Counted from the stretch's first letter, positions 1 to 8,391 are shown. The stretch is DNA of 64,000 nt from Maricaulis sp048270095 (GCF_048270095.1 NZ_JBLWTL010000012.1:11985-75984), one strand, 5' to 3'. Translations and numbers: made by a program. Notes: generated by a model not told the origin, from the letters alone.

Positions 1-287
1 CCGTCGACGACGTCCGGATCGATATCATCGACCGCCCGGTTGGGGTCGATCACGATGCGGGCGAAATTCGCTTCTATGAGGCTGGCACCGGCATCGACCG
101 CGCCGCGCCACAGATCGGGAATGAAGGCGTCCCAGGCGGTGAGCTGCTGGTCGCGCGTCGCCAATGTCTCGAAGCCCGGTGGCAGGGCCGTGCCGCTATG
201 CGGCGAATCCAGCACCAGCGGAATGGTCGTGGCCTCCTCCGGCAGGGAGAGTCGGAATGCGGGCGCGGCAGGACGGGGTGTCAGCAC
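1..287 (-). CDS. N-formylglutamate amidohydrolase family protein (5' part only)
   Basis: The gene runs off the left edge, so only the first ~95 residues are present. The translation shows the family's N-terminal signature: IPLVLDSPHSG, then an F-A-R-I-V-I-D-P-N-R stretch followed by acidic residues. Known members hydrolyse N-formylglutamate to glutamate and formate, the last step of one histidine-degradation route, or act on related N-acyl amino acids; no hut gene is visible here, so the substrate is unknown. There is no ATG at the N-terminus. The chosen GTG has a GGAG eight bases upstream and gives the usual short leader before the PLVLDSPHSG strand. The frame stays open upstream of it, so the exact start is uncertain. 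Confidence 0.8.
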   Translation of the reverse strand, partial: MLTPRPAAPAFRLSLPEEATTIPLVLDSPHSGTALPPGFETLATRDQQLTAWDAFIPDLWRGAVDAGASLIEANFARIVIDPNRAVDDIDPDVVD

Positions 288-392
288 AAAGAACTCCGGG
301 CACCGTGGATTCGGCGCTGCCGGGCAATCTTCCGGGAAACGGGGCGCTAGACCAGCAAATATTGAGGCCAGGCCCCCCGGGCGGCACGGGGG

Positions 393-1442
393 CTAGGCGT
401 CGTCGATTTCGGCGAGGCCGGCATAATTGAAACCGGACGCGGGCTGGGGAGCCGGCTTGGTCGGTTTGCGCAAGCGCCGCGGGTCGATCCGCCGGTAGGG
501 ATGGAGGTCTGAATTGATGCGGGATTTGTCATCCATTCTCATGATCAGCCAGATGAAATTTTCCCACATGTCATTGCCGCGCCGGTAGTGGTTTTTCCGG
601 CGGCGGTGTCGTGGATTTTCCGTCGCGGCGGACTGGTAGATAATGACGTAGAACAGGGTGTTGAAATACAGCATGAGCCGCCGGCGCCGCTGCCGCTGGA
701 TGATGTCGAAATCATAAATGCCGACCCGGATGCTGATCGCGACATGTTCCAGATAGCCGAGGAAATACCGGCAGACTTCGCGAAATGTATATTCCTTGCC
801 TTCGACCCTGACGGTCGCGGATTCCTCCCAAAGCTGTTTGACGGTCTCTAGCGAGAAGGTGAGGTCGCCGATTCCGTCTACACCTTCGCCATGCTGCTCG
901 GCGATGAAGGCTTTGAGTGCGCTGGCATAATTGCGATGGCGCTCATTCGAGTTGATGTGGCTCAAATGCTCGATGGCGGCGATGTGCCGGGTCTTCAGCG
1001 CATCGACATAATTGGTATATAGCCAGCCCGCGGTCGCCATCATCGCGCTGACCAGAATGAAGACCGGCCCCAGATTGCCGGTGGTCAGCGCATTGTGATG
1101 AGCCAGCTCAATAACGGCGAAGCCGAGGATGATCGCTTGCGGGTAGGCAATCAGGGTCAGATTGCGCAGCAGCCGCCATTGCAGCGAGATCGGCTTTTCC
1201 GCCGTGCGGAATTGATAGGTGGTGCGATGGTCGCTCGCGGTCAGATCGATCCAGACCGTTGCCAGGGCCGTCGCGAACGGCAAGGCGAGCGCTGTGGCGA
1301 GGGCCGGCGGCCAGGGGCGCGACGATATATCGGTCGTCTCACGGCCGAAGAGCAGGAAGAGGACGATCAAAATCAAACAGGTAATCAGTGTGGTATAGCC
1401 AGCGATCGTCGCTATCGCCCGCTTCGATAATTCAAATGTCAT
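393..1442 (-). CDS. Hypothetical inner-membrane protein, 349 aa
   Basis: I do not recognise this family with certainty; the layout resembles DUF4760-type proteins. Four hydrophobic segments lie in the first ~150 residues (about 13-32, 45-65, 98-115 and 122-142), followed by a soluble region of about 200 residues. That region contains a tryptophan-containing helix with E-T-V-K-Q-L-W-E-E, an aromatic F-R-E-V-C-R-Y-F-L-G-Y-L-E-H stretch, and a very basic patch R-Q-R-R-R-R-L. The C-terminal ~70 residues are rich in Arg, His and Pro and probably disordered. It lies 28 bp downstream of another membrane protein on the same strand, so the two are probably co-transcribed. Function unknown. Confidence 0.6.
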   Translation of the reverse strand: MTFELSKRAIATIAGYTTLITCLILIVLFLLFGRETTDISSRPWPPALATALALPFATALATVWIDLTASDHRTTYQFRTAEKPISLQWRLLRNLTLIAYPQAIILGFAVIELAHHNALTTGNLGPVFILVSAMMATAGWLYTNYVDALKTRHIAAIEHLSHINSNERHRNYASALKAFIAEQHGEGVDGIGDLTFSLETVKQLWEESATVRVEGKEYTFREVCRYFLGYLEHVAISIRVGIYDFDIIQRQRRRRLMLYFNTLFYVIIYQSAATENPRHRRRKNHYRRGNDMWENFIWLIMRMDDKSRINSDLHPYRRIDPRRLRKPTKPAPQPASGFNYAGLAEIDDA

Positions 1443-1470
1443 CCGCCTCCCCCCGAGGTTTCAGGGCCGC

Positions 1471-2586
1471 TCAGCTATTGCGCTGACCACCATTGAACCG
1501 GCTCGCGCTGATCGTGCGCACGAAGCTCTCCACCATGTCGGAGATATCGTCGAAATAATTCCCGGTGGGCGCGGACTCATCCTCAACCAGCTTGGCGAAT
1601 TTCTCGGTCCAGATGTCACCGGGAAACCAGTGCAGGATCGCCCAGGAATAGATCAGGGCCGGGATTGCCACGAGGCCGGCGAGGACACGGAAAATATCCG
1701 TGTGAACCGCCAGACTGCCATCGGGCGCCGCGTTCAGGCTGACGGCAATTGTGAAGCAGACATAGGCACCAATGGCGATTTTCGCGCCGAGCGAGATGAT
1801 ATGAAACATCTTGATCGTGAAGCGGGCTTTCCAGCCCACCGTGGTCGCGTACCGGTCAAGATATTCCGAGCGCTTGGAGCACCAGAGAGCGATCTTTGTC
1901 CAGAGACTGGCCCGCTTCGCCCAATTATCGCTTTCCAGCAGGGCGTTACGCGTACATTTGTCCATTCTGGACATGATGTCGTCATAGCGGGACTTGACCT
2001 TATAGGCGAATTTCTCGCCATTGATCTCAATCTCCCGCTTGAACAGGGCGCGAATGACAACGCGCAGGCCGGCAAAGATTACCAACCCGAAGGCGGCGTA
2101 GGCGTAAACGAATTCGCGTTGGCTGCTCACCCCGGGGAGCTGGGCGATCAGCTCCACCAGCACGTCCCAGACCAGAAGGTTCTGCATCTGCGGATAGCCG
2201 GCATGAAGGGTCGAGCTCAGCAGGACCATCAGGACGATATAGGCGAGAAACGTACTGAGGCGCATCAGGCCATAGCCAACCTGAACATCGTCAATCGCCT
2301 TGTCTGCGATGTCGTGAATGTCATTGTCGAACGGGAAATCATCGCGCATCGCCTTGCGCAATTGTCGCGAAAACGGCGCGATATGGTCGCCCCCAACGCC
2401 GAAATGGGCGCGCCCGATCAGCGCGTCGACCTGTTCCAGCTCTGCGGCACCCTCGAACTCGAATCCGAGCCCGTTCTCAGGCGCTGACTCGACCTCTTGC
2501 GGCTCGGCGTTGATCGCCGCCGCGGCCAGCTCGTTTTCGGGTGCAGTGTCCCCTGGACCGGGCGTGCCCTCGTCCGTCTCCGCCAT
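1471..2586 (-). CDS. Hypothetical membrane protein with acidic N-terminus
   Basis: Not recognised. The first ~75 residues are rich in Glu, Pro and Ala and look disordered. Two hydrophobic segments follow around residues 108-130 and 160-180, a soluble Lys/Arg-rich middle comes next, and two more hydrophobic segments lie around 265-290 and 300-325. An in-frame ATG 54 bases further upstream exists but has no ribosome-binding site, whereas the start used here has GGGGGA about eight bases before it. The stop lies 28 bp before the next membrane protein, suggesting a two-gene unit. Neither gene shows a catalytic motif; both place a long cytoplasmic domain next to paired membrane helices. Confidence 0.6.
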   Translation of the reverse strand: MAETDEGTPGPGDTAPENELAAAAINAEPQEVESAPENGLGFEFEGAAELEQVDALIGRAHFGVGGDHIAPFSRQLRKAMRDDFPFDNDIHDIADKAIDDVQVGYGLMRLSTFLAYIVLMVLLSSTLHAGYPQMQNLLVWDVLVELIAQLPGVSSQREFVYAYAAFGLVIFAGLRVVIRALFKREIEINGEKFAYKVKSRYDDIMSRMDKCTRNALLESDNWAKRASLWTKIALWCSKRSEYLDRYATTVGWKARFTIKMFHIISLGAKIAIGAYVCFTIAVSLNAAPDGSLAVHTDIFRVLAGLVAIPALIYSWAILHWFPGDIWTEKFAKLVEDESAPTGNYFDDISDMVESFVRTISASRFNGGQRNS

Positions 2587-2742
2587 TTCAATGTCCCCCA
2601 CATGGCCTGCTTGAGGCCAGTCGACATTGTTTGACCGCATCGGGAAAAGATCAACCCCTTGTTGTAAAGTCGAGCGATGAGTCGTTTAGATTCCTGTTTG
2701 GGTTGAGTAATTATGATCGGGGCGGCTCGCTGCGAGGCAGGA

Positions 2743-3180
2743 TCAACCCGCGAAACCGGGCGTGCCGGTCCGCTGGCCGGCTGCATCAATGATGATCTCG
2801 CCATCCTCCTTGGCGAAGGGGCCTTGTGGCCACGTGTCGAGCAGGTCGAGCACGGTCTCGCTGGGGCGGCAGAGCCGGACGCCCTTTGCGGAGCAGACGA
2901 TGGGGCGGTTGACCAGAACAGGATGCTCGAGCATCGCGTCGAGGATGCGGTCATCGCTGATGCCGGGCTCGAGCAGACCGAGCTCGGCGGCGGGCGATTT
3001 GGTCTCGCGCAGGGCGGTGCGCGGTGTCAGGCCGGCAGCAGCGAACAGGCCGAGCAATTGCGCCCGCGTCCAGCCCTGTTCGAGATAGTCGATCACCACG
3101 GGCGCATAGCCGGCCGCCTCGATTGTCTGCAACACATTGCGCGAGGTCGCGCAGGCCGGGTTGTGATGAATGAGGATCAT
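2743..3180 (-). CDS. arsC: Arsenate reductase, glutaredoxin-type
   Basis: Last gene of the ars operon. It reduces arsenate to arsenite, which the adjacent Acr3 can pump out. The N-terminus has the thioredoxin-fold active-site loop H-N-P-A-C-A-T-S-R-N with the catalytic Cys at residue 10; the family consensus is HNPxCGTSRN, so Gly is replaced by Ala here. The family region E-T-K-S-P-A-A-E-L-G is present, as are the arginines used to bind arsenate (around L-V-N-R-P-I-V and V-R-L-C-R-P). The length, 145 residues, is normal. Its ATG overlaps the stop of acr3 as ATGA, so translation is probably coupled. An upstream extension of the reading frame is acr3 sequence in another frame. Confidence 0.92.
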   Translation of the reverse strand: MILIHHNPACATSRNVLQTIEAAGYAPVVIDYLEQGWTRAQLLGLFAAAGLTPRTALRETKSPAAELGLLEPGISDDRILDAMLEHPVLVNRPIVCSAKGVRLCRPSETVLDLLDTWPQGPFAKEDGEIIIDAAGQRTGTPGFAG

Positions 3181-4205
3181 GTGCTGGCTCCAGGGAAACG
3201 GGCGCGCGTCGCATTGGCGATGGCGACCAGGGAGAGCATCACCGGCACTTCCACCAGCACACCGACCACGGTCGCCAGGGCGGCGCCGGAATTCAACCCG
3301 AACAGGCTGATCGAGACAGCGACGGCGAGCTCGAAGAAGTTCGAGGTCGAGATCATCGCGCAAGGGGCCGCGACCGCATGGGGCAGCTTCCAGGCCCAGG
3401 CCGCGCCATAGGCGAGCGCAAAAATGGCGTAGGATTGCAGGATGATCGGCACCGCGATCAGGGCGATGATCAGCGGCCGCGCCAGGATGACCTGGCCCTG
3501 GAAGCCGAACAGCAAGACCACGGTCGCCAGCAGGGCCATAACCGAGGCCGGCTTGATGCGGTCGGTGAAGGCGGTCACCGCCGCAGGGCCGCCGCGGCGG
3601 ATCAGGAGGCGCCGCGTCACCATGCCGGCGATCAGCGGGATGACGACATAGAGCCCGACCGAGATCAGCAGGGTTTCCCAGGGCACGACGATATCGGTGA
3701 CACCGAGCAGAAGCGCGACGATGGGCGCGAAGGCAAACACCATGATGGCGTCATTGACGCTGACCTGGACCAGCGTATAGGCGGCATCGCCGCGGGTCAG
3801 CTGTGACCAGACGAAGACCATGGCGGTGCAGGGCGCCGCGCCGAGCAGGATCAGGCCGGCCAGATAGCCTTGCGCATCGGCCGGCGGGATCAGGCCGGCG
3901 AAGACATGTTTGAAGAAGAGCACGCCGAGCGCAGCCATGGTGAAGGGCTTGATCAGCCAGTTGACCACCAGGGTGATGACGAGGCCCTTGGGCTGCTTGC
4001 CGACCTCTTTCACACTGGCCAGGTCAATCCCGATCATCATCGGCCAGACCATGGCCCAGATCAGCAGCGCGACCGGCAGATTGACGTGTGCGATTTCCAG
4101 CCCGGCGAGGGCGCCCAGCAGGTCCGGCATCAACTGGCCCAACCCGATGCCGACCGCAATGGCAATCGCGACCCAGGCGGTGAGATAGCGTTCGAACAAT
4201 CCCAT
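3177..4205 (-). CDS. acr3: Arsenite efflux transporter, ACR3 family
   Basis: An integral membrane protein of about 342 residues with ten predicted hydrophobic segments, matching the BASS-superfamily Acr3 fold. Typical family stretches are visible: N-L-P-V-A-L-L-I-W-A-M-V-W-P-M-M, L-I-L-L-G-A-A-P-C-T-A-M-V-F-V-W-S containing the conserved transport Cys, and a late segment with P-C-A-M-I-S-T-S-N-F-F-E-L-A. It exports arsenite by proton exchange. The longest open frame has 14 extra residues; the ATG chosen begins MGLFERYLTAWV and overlaps the arsI stop. It lies between arsI, which releases arsenite from methylated arsenic, and arsC, which makes arsenite from arsenate. Confidence 0.93.
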   Translation of the reverse strand: MGLFERYLTAWVAIAIAVGIGLGQLMPDLLGALAGLEIAHVNLPVALLIWAMVWPMMIGIDLASVKEVGKQPKGLVITLVVNWLIKPFTMAALGVLFFKHVFAGLIPPADAQGYLAGLILLGAAPCTAMVFVWSQLTRGDAAYTLVQVSVNDAIMVFAFAPIVALLLGVTDIVVPWETLLISVGLYVVIPLIAGMVTRRLLIRRGGPAAVTAFTDRIKPASVMALLATVVLLFGFQGQVILARPLIIALIAVPIILQSYAIFALAYGAAWAWKLPHAVAAPCAMISTSNFFELAVAVSISLFGLNSGAALATVVGVLVEVPVMLSLVAIANATRARFPGAST

Positions 4206-4678
4206 CAGCAGCACGCGCCCTCGCGCTTGATCGACGGGGTGCAGCATGCCTGGGTCGTGGCTTCGGCGAGAGCGGAGGGCGGCAGGTCGCTGGCGGCAGC
4301 GGCACCGCCATAATCGACCGCTTCGCCGGTCGTGTGGAACACTTCCCAGGCGACACCGCTGGGGTCATGCACCCAGCTTTTTTCGGATTTGGCGTAGCAG
4401 CAGGTCGTCTCGCCCTCTTCGAGCACGGCCGCATCGGCGCTGGCAAGGCGCTGATAGACTTCGGCCAATTCCTCACCATTCTCGACCTGGATACCGAGAT
4501 GTTCGACGCCGGTCTTGGCGCCGCGGGCGCTGATGGCGAAATTGACGCGCGGATCCTCGAGCATCCATTTGGCGTAGTCGGTTTTCTCGACCGTCGGCGC
4601 ACTCGCGAAGAGTGTCGAATAAAAGCCGATCGAACCGGGCAGGTCATCGACGGCGAGGTGGATGTGCAGGCGTTTCAT
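4205..4678 (-). CDS. arsI: ArsI/CadI family C-As lyase (glyoxalase fold)
   Basis: A 157-residue vicinal-oxygen-chelate (glyoxalase/dioxygenase) protein. Known ArsI enzymes are Fe(II) dioxygenases that cleave the C-As bond of trivalent organoarsenicals such as methylarsenite and release arsenite. The likely metal ligands are visible: His in the N-terminal H-I-H-L strand, His60 in V-E-H-L-G, and Glu112 in W-E-V-F. The vicinal thiols that bind trivalent arsenic in ArsI match Cys93-Cys94 (T-T-C-C-Y-A). The C-terminal tail carries two more CC pairs. CadI-like cadmium-binding proteins belong to the same family, but the operon position between arsR and acr3 favours ArsI. Confidence 0.88.
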   Translation of the reverse strand: MKRLHIHLAVDDLPGSIGFYSTLFASAPTVEKTDYAKWMLEDPRVNFAISARGAKTGVEHLGIQVENGEELAEVYQRLASADAAVLEEGETTCCYAKSEKSWVHDPSGVAWEVFHTTGEAVDYGGAAAASDLPPSALAEATTQACCTPSIKREGACC

Positions 4679-5037
4679 GAGCAGGCTCCCTTGGATGGGG
4701 TTGAACAGGCGATGCGATCAGTGGCGTCGACCAGTGGCGCGCAAATGCCGGCATCGCCCTGGCAGCAATCCTCGACCAGATAGACGATGAGTTCGCCCAT
4801 TTGTTCGAAGGCGGCGGTGTAGATGATGGAGCGGCCATCGCGGCGGCTATCGACCAGGCCGGCATTGGCCAGCACGGTCAGCTGGGCCGAGAGCGTGTTG
4901 GGCGCGATCTCGAGCTGGCGCGCAATCTCGCCGGCGGCCAGGCCCGACTTGCCCGCCTTCACCAGGAGGCGAAATACGGACAGGCGATTGGCCTGGGCCA
5001 GGGCAGAGAGACGAAGCAGGGCAATTGATGTTTCCAT
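4675..5037 (-). CDS. arsR: ArsR-family metalloregulator
   Basis: A 120-residue winged-helix repressor and first gene of the ars operon. The recognition-helix region contains E-I-A-P-N-T-L-S-A-Q-L-T-V-L. The C-terminal helix has E-D-C-C followed by another Cys (Cys91, Cys92, Cys99), like the C-terminal arsenite site of the Acidithiobacillus-type ArsR rather than the DNA-helix CVC site of plasmid R773. Two more Cys lie in the last ten residues. It should repress its own operon and release DNA on binding trivalent arsenic. Its stop overlaps the arsI start by ATGA. The only non-coding DNA upstream is a 47-bp gap, so its operator must lie there or inside the preceding DUF983 gene. Confidence 0.92.
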   Translation of the reverse strand: METSIALLRLSALAQANRLSVFRLLVKAGKSGLAAGEIARQLEIAPNTLSAQLTVLANAGLVDSRRDGRSIIYTAAFEQMGELIVYLVEDCCQGDAGICAPLVDATDRIACSTPSKGACS

Positions 5038-5062
5038 ATTTCAACGATTATAGAAACGATGA
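5038..5062 (-). promoter_or_regulatory. Candidate ArsR operator at the arsR start
   Basis: Immediately upstream of the arsR ATG there is an AT-rich patch in otherwise GC-rich DNA. It contains the inverted pair TTTC (5039-5042) / GAAA (5053-5056) and a 6-bp direct repeat AACGAT at 5043-5048 and 5055-5060. Its position, abutting the repressor start codon, is typical of ArsR autoregulatory sites. The assignment is inferred from position and symmetry only. Confidence 0.45.
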
Positions 5063-5084
5063 TCCCTGTCAAGCCCGATCTGTG

Positions 5085-5423
5085 TCAGGGTTGGGCCATG
5101 ATCCACAGCACCGCCATGAAGACCCCCTTCACCCGCGGCAGGGCGACCAGCACGACGCCGAGCGCGCCCAGCAAAAGCAGCGGCAGGGTGAGCCAGATGG
5201 GCGCGCCGCTCATCGATACCAGAAAGGCAATCGGCACCAGGATGGGGCCAAGCCCGAGTATCGTCCAGGCGGCCGGCCCGTCTTCGGCACGGATCTCGCC
5301 GAGCGGTTCGCCGCAGGACGCACACGCCGCAACCGGTTTGAGATAACGGCGATAGAGCGCGCCCTTGCCGCAGGCCGGGCAGCGCAGATTGAAGGCGCGC
5401 CAGATCGGCAGGAGCTTATTCAT
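5085..5423 (-). CDS. DUF983 family protein
   Basis: A small membrane protein of 112 residues. The N-terminal zinc-ribbon-like motif has C-P-A-C at residues 15-18 and C-A-S-C at 34-37, followed by two hydrophobic segments (about 58-78 and 82-105). This is the DUF983 pattern common in alphaproteobacteria; the molecular role is not known. The start overlaps the end of the SulP gene by eight bases (CATGAATAA), so it is probably translated together with the transporter. An upstream extension of ten residues is possible but unnecessary. Confidence 0.8.
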   Translation of the reverse strand: MNKLLPIWRAFNLRCPACGKGALYRRYLKPVAACASCGEPLGEIRAEDGPAAWTILGLGPILVPIAFLVSMSGAPIWLTLPLLLLGALGVVLVALPRVKGVFMAVLWIMAQP

Positions 5424-7152
5424 GGCGGGCATCAATCCAGGCCCGCGCCGCACTCATGGCTTGCGCCAGCGCCGGCTCATAGCTGACCAGCGGCGCGGTG
5501 ATCTCGAGCGCGACCAGCTTGTGCTGCACGATTTTCGAGGCGCCCGAGATGATCACCGGCAGCCCGCGCTTGCGGGCCCGGTGGGCCAGGCCCAATATCA
5601 TGTGGGCCGCGGTTGAATCGACGAAGGGCACGGCGGCAAAATCAATGATCAGGACGCGGTGCGTGTCGGCGATGCGTTCCAGCACCGAGCCGATCGAGGC
5701 GGCAGCCCCGAAGAAGAAGGCGCCACTGATCCGGTAGACCAGTATCTCCGCATCCTGCTCGGCGGGGCCCGCCCTGGCATCGGCCGGGGCCGTGATGCGG
5801 TCGGGCTTGTCTTCATCGACGAAGGGCGTCCAGCTCTCGATCGCCGTCGTCTGCGACATGCGGTGGATGAAGACCACCGAGCCGATGGCAAAACCGACCA
5901 CGATGGCTTCGGTCAGATCGCGGAAAATGGTCAGGCCAAAGGTCGCCAACAGGATCAACGCGTCGGCCCGCGAGGCCCGCAGCAGGATCATGAAGGCGCG
6001 TTTCTCCACCATATTCCACGCCACCAGGGCCAGCACCCCGGCCAGGCAAGCCAGCGGAATGAAGCTCGCCAGCGGCGCGGCGATCAGGATGAAGAGCAGG
6101 AGAAATCCGGCATGCAGGATGCCGGCAACCGGCCCATGTGCCCCGGCGCGGACATTGGTCGCGGTGCGGGCAATTGTGCCGGTGACGCAAATGCCGCCAA
6201 ACAGGGCCGAGCCGATATTGGCAACGCCTTGCGCGACCAGTTCGCTATTGGAGCGGTGATGCCGCCCGGTCATGCCGTCGGCGACGACGGCCGAGAGCAG
6301 GGATTCAATCGAACCCAAGAGGGCAAAGGCAATCGCGGCGGGCAGGAGTTCGGTCAGCCGTGTCAGCGAGATTGCGGGCATGGACGGCCAGGGCAGGCTG
6401 GAGGGAATGCCGCCAAAGCGCGAACCGATCGTCTCCAGCGGCAGGTTGAAGGCCGCGGTCGCACCGGCAGCCAGGGCGACAGCGATCAGCATGCCCGGCC
6501 ATTGCGGCCGCCAGTGCCGGATGCCGATAATCACCAGCACCGTGGCCGCCGACACCGTCACTGTCAGCGCGTCCATGGTTGGAAGGGCGTGCCAGAGCAC
6601 CGGGAGTTTTTCCAGCAGGGGCCCGGGTTCGCCGATTGACAGGGTGAGGCCAAGCAATTCCTTGATCTGGCTGGCAAAGATGATGACGGCAATCCCGGCG
6701 GTAAAGCCGACCGTGACCGGGTAGGGGATGAATTTGATATAGGTGCCCAGTTTGAGAAAACCGATCCCCATCAGGATCACCCCGGCCATCATCGTCGCCA
6801 GGATCAGCCCGTCCATGCCGAAGGTCTGGGCTGTCGTTGCCATCAGCACGATGAAGGCCCCGGCCGGACCGCCAATCTGGAAGCGGCTGCCGCCGAGCAG
6901 GGAGACGAAGAAACCGCCAATGATCGCGGTAATAATGCCCTGGGCCGGTGAGGCGCCGGCGGCAATCGCGATCGCCATCGACAGCGGCAGCGCGACAATC
7001 GCCACGGTCAGGCCGGCGATGGCATCGCTGCGCAGATGCGTCAGCGTATAACCCTCGCGCAAGACGGTGATCAGCTTGGGCAGGAAAAGCTCGCCCAGCG
7101 CTGGCGTGCCCGGCAAGTCGGGCGGGGTCTTCTTTGGGGTCGTCTCGGTCAT
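5416..7152 (-). CDS. SulP family inorganic anion transporter with STAS domain
   Basis: A protein of about 578 residues with a transmembrane SulP domain (about residues 30-430) and a C-terminal STAS domain (about 460-560). The membrane domain shows the family's P-L-S-M-A-I-A-I-A-A-G-A-S-P-A-Q-G and a G-G-S-R-F-Q-I-G-G-P-A-G-A-F loop. The STAS domain has V-L-I-I-D-F followed by V-P-F-V-D-S-T-A-A. Family members carry sulfate, bicarbonate or organic anions; the substrate cannot be told here. The start could be GTG at 7158 or ATG two codons later; I use the ATG, which has an AGG nine bases upstream. It lies 64 bp after a small HTH gene and overlaps the DUF983 gene. Confidence 0.9.
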   Translation of the reverse strand: MTETTPKKTPPDLPGTPALGELFLPKLITVLREGYTLTHLRSDAIAGLTVAIVALPLSMAIAIAAGASPAQGIITAIIGGFFVSLLGGSRFQIGGPAGAFIVLMATTAQTFGMDGLILATMMAGVILMGIGFLKLGTYIKFIPYPVTVGFTAGIAVIIFASQIKELLGLTLSIGEPGPLLEKLPVLWHALPTMDALTVTVSAATVLVIIGIRHWRPQWPGMLIAVALAAGATAAFNLPLETIGSRFGGIPSSLPWPSMPAISLTRLTELLPAAIAFALLGSIESLLSAVVADGMTGRHHRSNSELVAQGVANIGSALFGGICVTGTIARTATNVRAGAHGPVAGILHAGFLLLFILIAAPLASFIPLACLAGVLALVAWNMVEKRAFMILLRASRADALILLATFGLTIFRDLTEAIVVGFAIGSVVFIHRMSQTTAIESWTPFVDEDKPDRITAPADARAGPAEQDAEILVYRISGAFFFGAAASIGSVLERIADTHRVLIIDFAAVPFVDSTAAHMILGLAHRARKRGLPVIISGASKIVQHKLVALEITAPLVSYEPALAQAMSAARAWIDARHE

Positions 7153-7216
7153 GTCCACCTGCCTGGGTCAGGCGGCGGGATCGTCGGCATCAGTCGGCGG
7201 TCGCCGTCGCGAAAAA

Positions 7217-7501
7217 CTAGTTGGTCGTTGAAGTCTCATGGATTGGCGGCGATTTGAGCCGCACGCCGCGCCCGGTGCCCTGACTGGGCGCCTGCTCACC
7301 GATCAGCTCGACGCCGAGGGCCTCAAGCGCCTCGACCACGCGGACCAGGGACGAGACCACGCCGCGCACATTGCCGTCGCTGGCCTCCATGCGCTGGATG
7401 GTCGGGACCGAGACGCCGGCCTGGGCCGCCAGCGTCTTCTGGTCGATACCGAGCAGGGCGCGCGCCGCGCGCATCTGGGCCGAAGTGATCATGATCGCCA
7501 T
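7217..7501 (-). CDS. Small XRE-type HTH regulator
   Basis: A 94-residue protein that is almost entirely a helix-turn-helix domain: M-R-A-A-R-A-L-L-G, then Q-K-T-L-A-A-Q-A-G-V-S-V-P-T-I-Q-R-M-E as the helix-turn-helix. A short helix follows (V-R-V-V-E-A-L-E-A-L-G-V-E), as in many single-domain regulators next to transporters. It is the first gene of the HTH-SulP-DUF983 unit, so the likely target is its own operon. AGGG precedes the first ATG by four bases; a second ATG three codons on is possible. The proline-rich C-terminal tail is probably unstructured. Confidence 0.75.
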   Translation of the reverse strand: MAIMITSAQMRAARALLGIDQKTLAAQAGVSVPTIQRMEASDGNVRGVVSSLVRVVEALEALGVELIGEQAPSQGTGRGVRLKSPPIHETSTTN

Positions 7502-7529
7502 TTTCCCTATTGATACTCAAGCATACACA

Positions 7530-7546
7530 TGAAACATGATATTTCA
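7530..7546. promoter_or_regulatory. AT-rich palindrome between divergent genes, candidate operator
   Basis: The gap between the HTH gene (minus strand) and a lipoprotein gene (plus strand) is strikingly AT-rich for this genome. It contains a symmetric TGAAA (7530-7534) / TTTCA (7542-7546) with a seven-base spacer. It lies 29 bp upstream of the HTH start, where an autoregulatory site or the promoter of the SulP unit would be expected. No experiment supports it. Confidence 0.35.
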
Positions 7547-7669
7547 AACATCATCATTGTTGCTTCAGCTGCATTCCCCCGCCCATGAACCTTGCGCGCT
7601 TGAACAATCGTCCGCTCTCGCCCAATCTGGCCGGGATATTTCGGGTTTTTCAGACCAATGGGGAAATTC

Positions 7670-8245
7670 ATGTCCAGCTTCGATCGCTTCGTAAAAGCCG
7701 TGCCGGCAGGTTCGCTCCTGCTCGCCGCGGCGTTGCTCGTCTCCTGCGGGGGCGTGGAGGGCGACCAGGCGCCTGCAGCCCCGGACGCGGCCACGCCTGC
7801 CGGGATTGTCGAGCCTGCGACCGGGGCGGACGGCCAGGCGGCGGACAGCCAGGCGTCGGACGGGCCCGCGGCTGTTATCGAACCCGTCCCGCTTGAGCCC
7901 GCTCCGGCCGTGCCGGGCAAGGGGCCCACCCCATCGGCATCGGTGGCCGAGCCCGCCTATGTCGGCACCTGGGGCGTCGATCTGGCGCAATGCAGCGACA
8001 CCCAGGAATATGAGTGGGCCCCGATGGTCCTGCGCGCCGACGGCTATGACCAGTACGAGGCCCATTGCGATTTCGAGCTTGTGGACCAGACGGGCCCGGC
8101 GCAATGGCACATCACCGGCCATTGCAGCGTCGAGGGCGATGAGCAACCGCTCGATTATAATATGGCGATCGTGGACGGAGATCTCGTCCACTGGTCCGGC
8201 GATGCCCGCAAGGACGCCTGGACGCTGGTGCGGTGTCCGGAATAG
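7670..8245 (+). CDS. Hypothetical lipoprotein, 191 aa
   Basis: A signal peptide with lipobox L-L-V-S-C ends near residue 27. It is followed by an Ala/Pro/Asp-rich linker to about residue 95 and a compact domain starting Y-V-G-T-W-G-V-D-L-A-Q-C. That domain has several Cys and Trp residues and resembles small secreted lipocalin-like 'GTW' domains that hold a short beta-barrel. An ATG four codons earlier is weaker; the chosen ATG has GGGG seven bases upstream. No partner genes are apparent, and function is unknown. Confidence 0.7.
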   Translation: MSSFDRFVKAVPAGSLLLAAALLVSCGGVEGDQAPAAPDAATPAGIVEPATGADGQAADSQASDGPAAVIEPVPLEPAPAVPGKGPTPSASVAEPAYVGTWGVDLAQCSDTQEYEWAPMVLRADGYDQYEAHCDFELVDQTGPAQWHITGHCSVEGDEQPLDYNMAIVDGDLVHWSGDARKDAWTLVRCPE

Positions 8246-8391
8246 GGGGCGTGCGGCATCGACCTGATCCCTGTTGCGTGAAGCCGATTCACCGCTAGGG
8301 TTGCAAAGGCAATGGGGAATCCGGTCTTGGCGTGCAGATTGAAACTCGCAGGCAGGTCCGCGCCCGCCCGCCACCCTGATGGCGGGGCGGG

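Noticed and set aside
40..396. A 118-residue plus-strand frame
   Set aside because: It is antisense to the amidohydrolase whose family motifs are clear on the minus strand.
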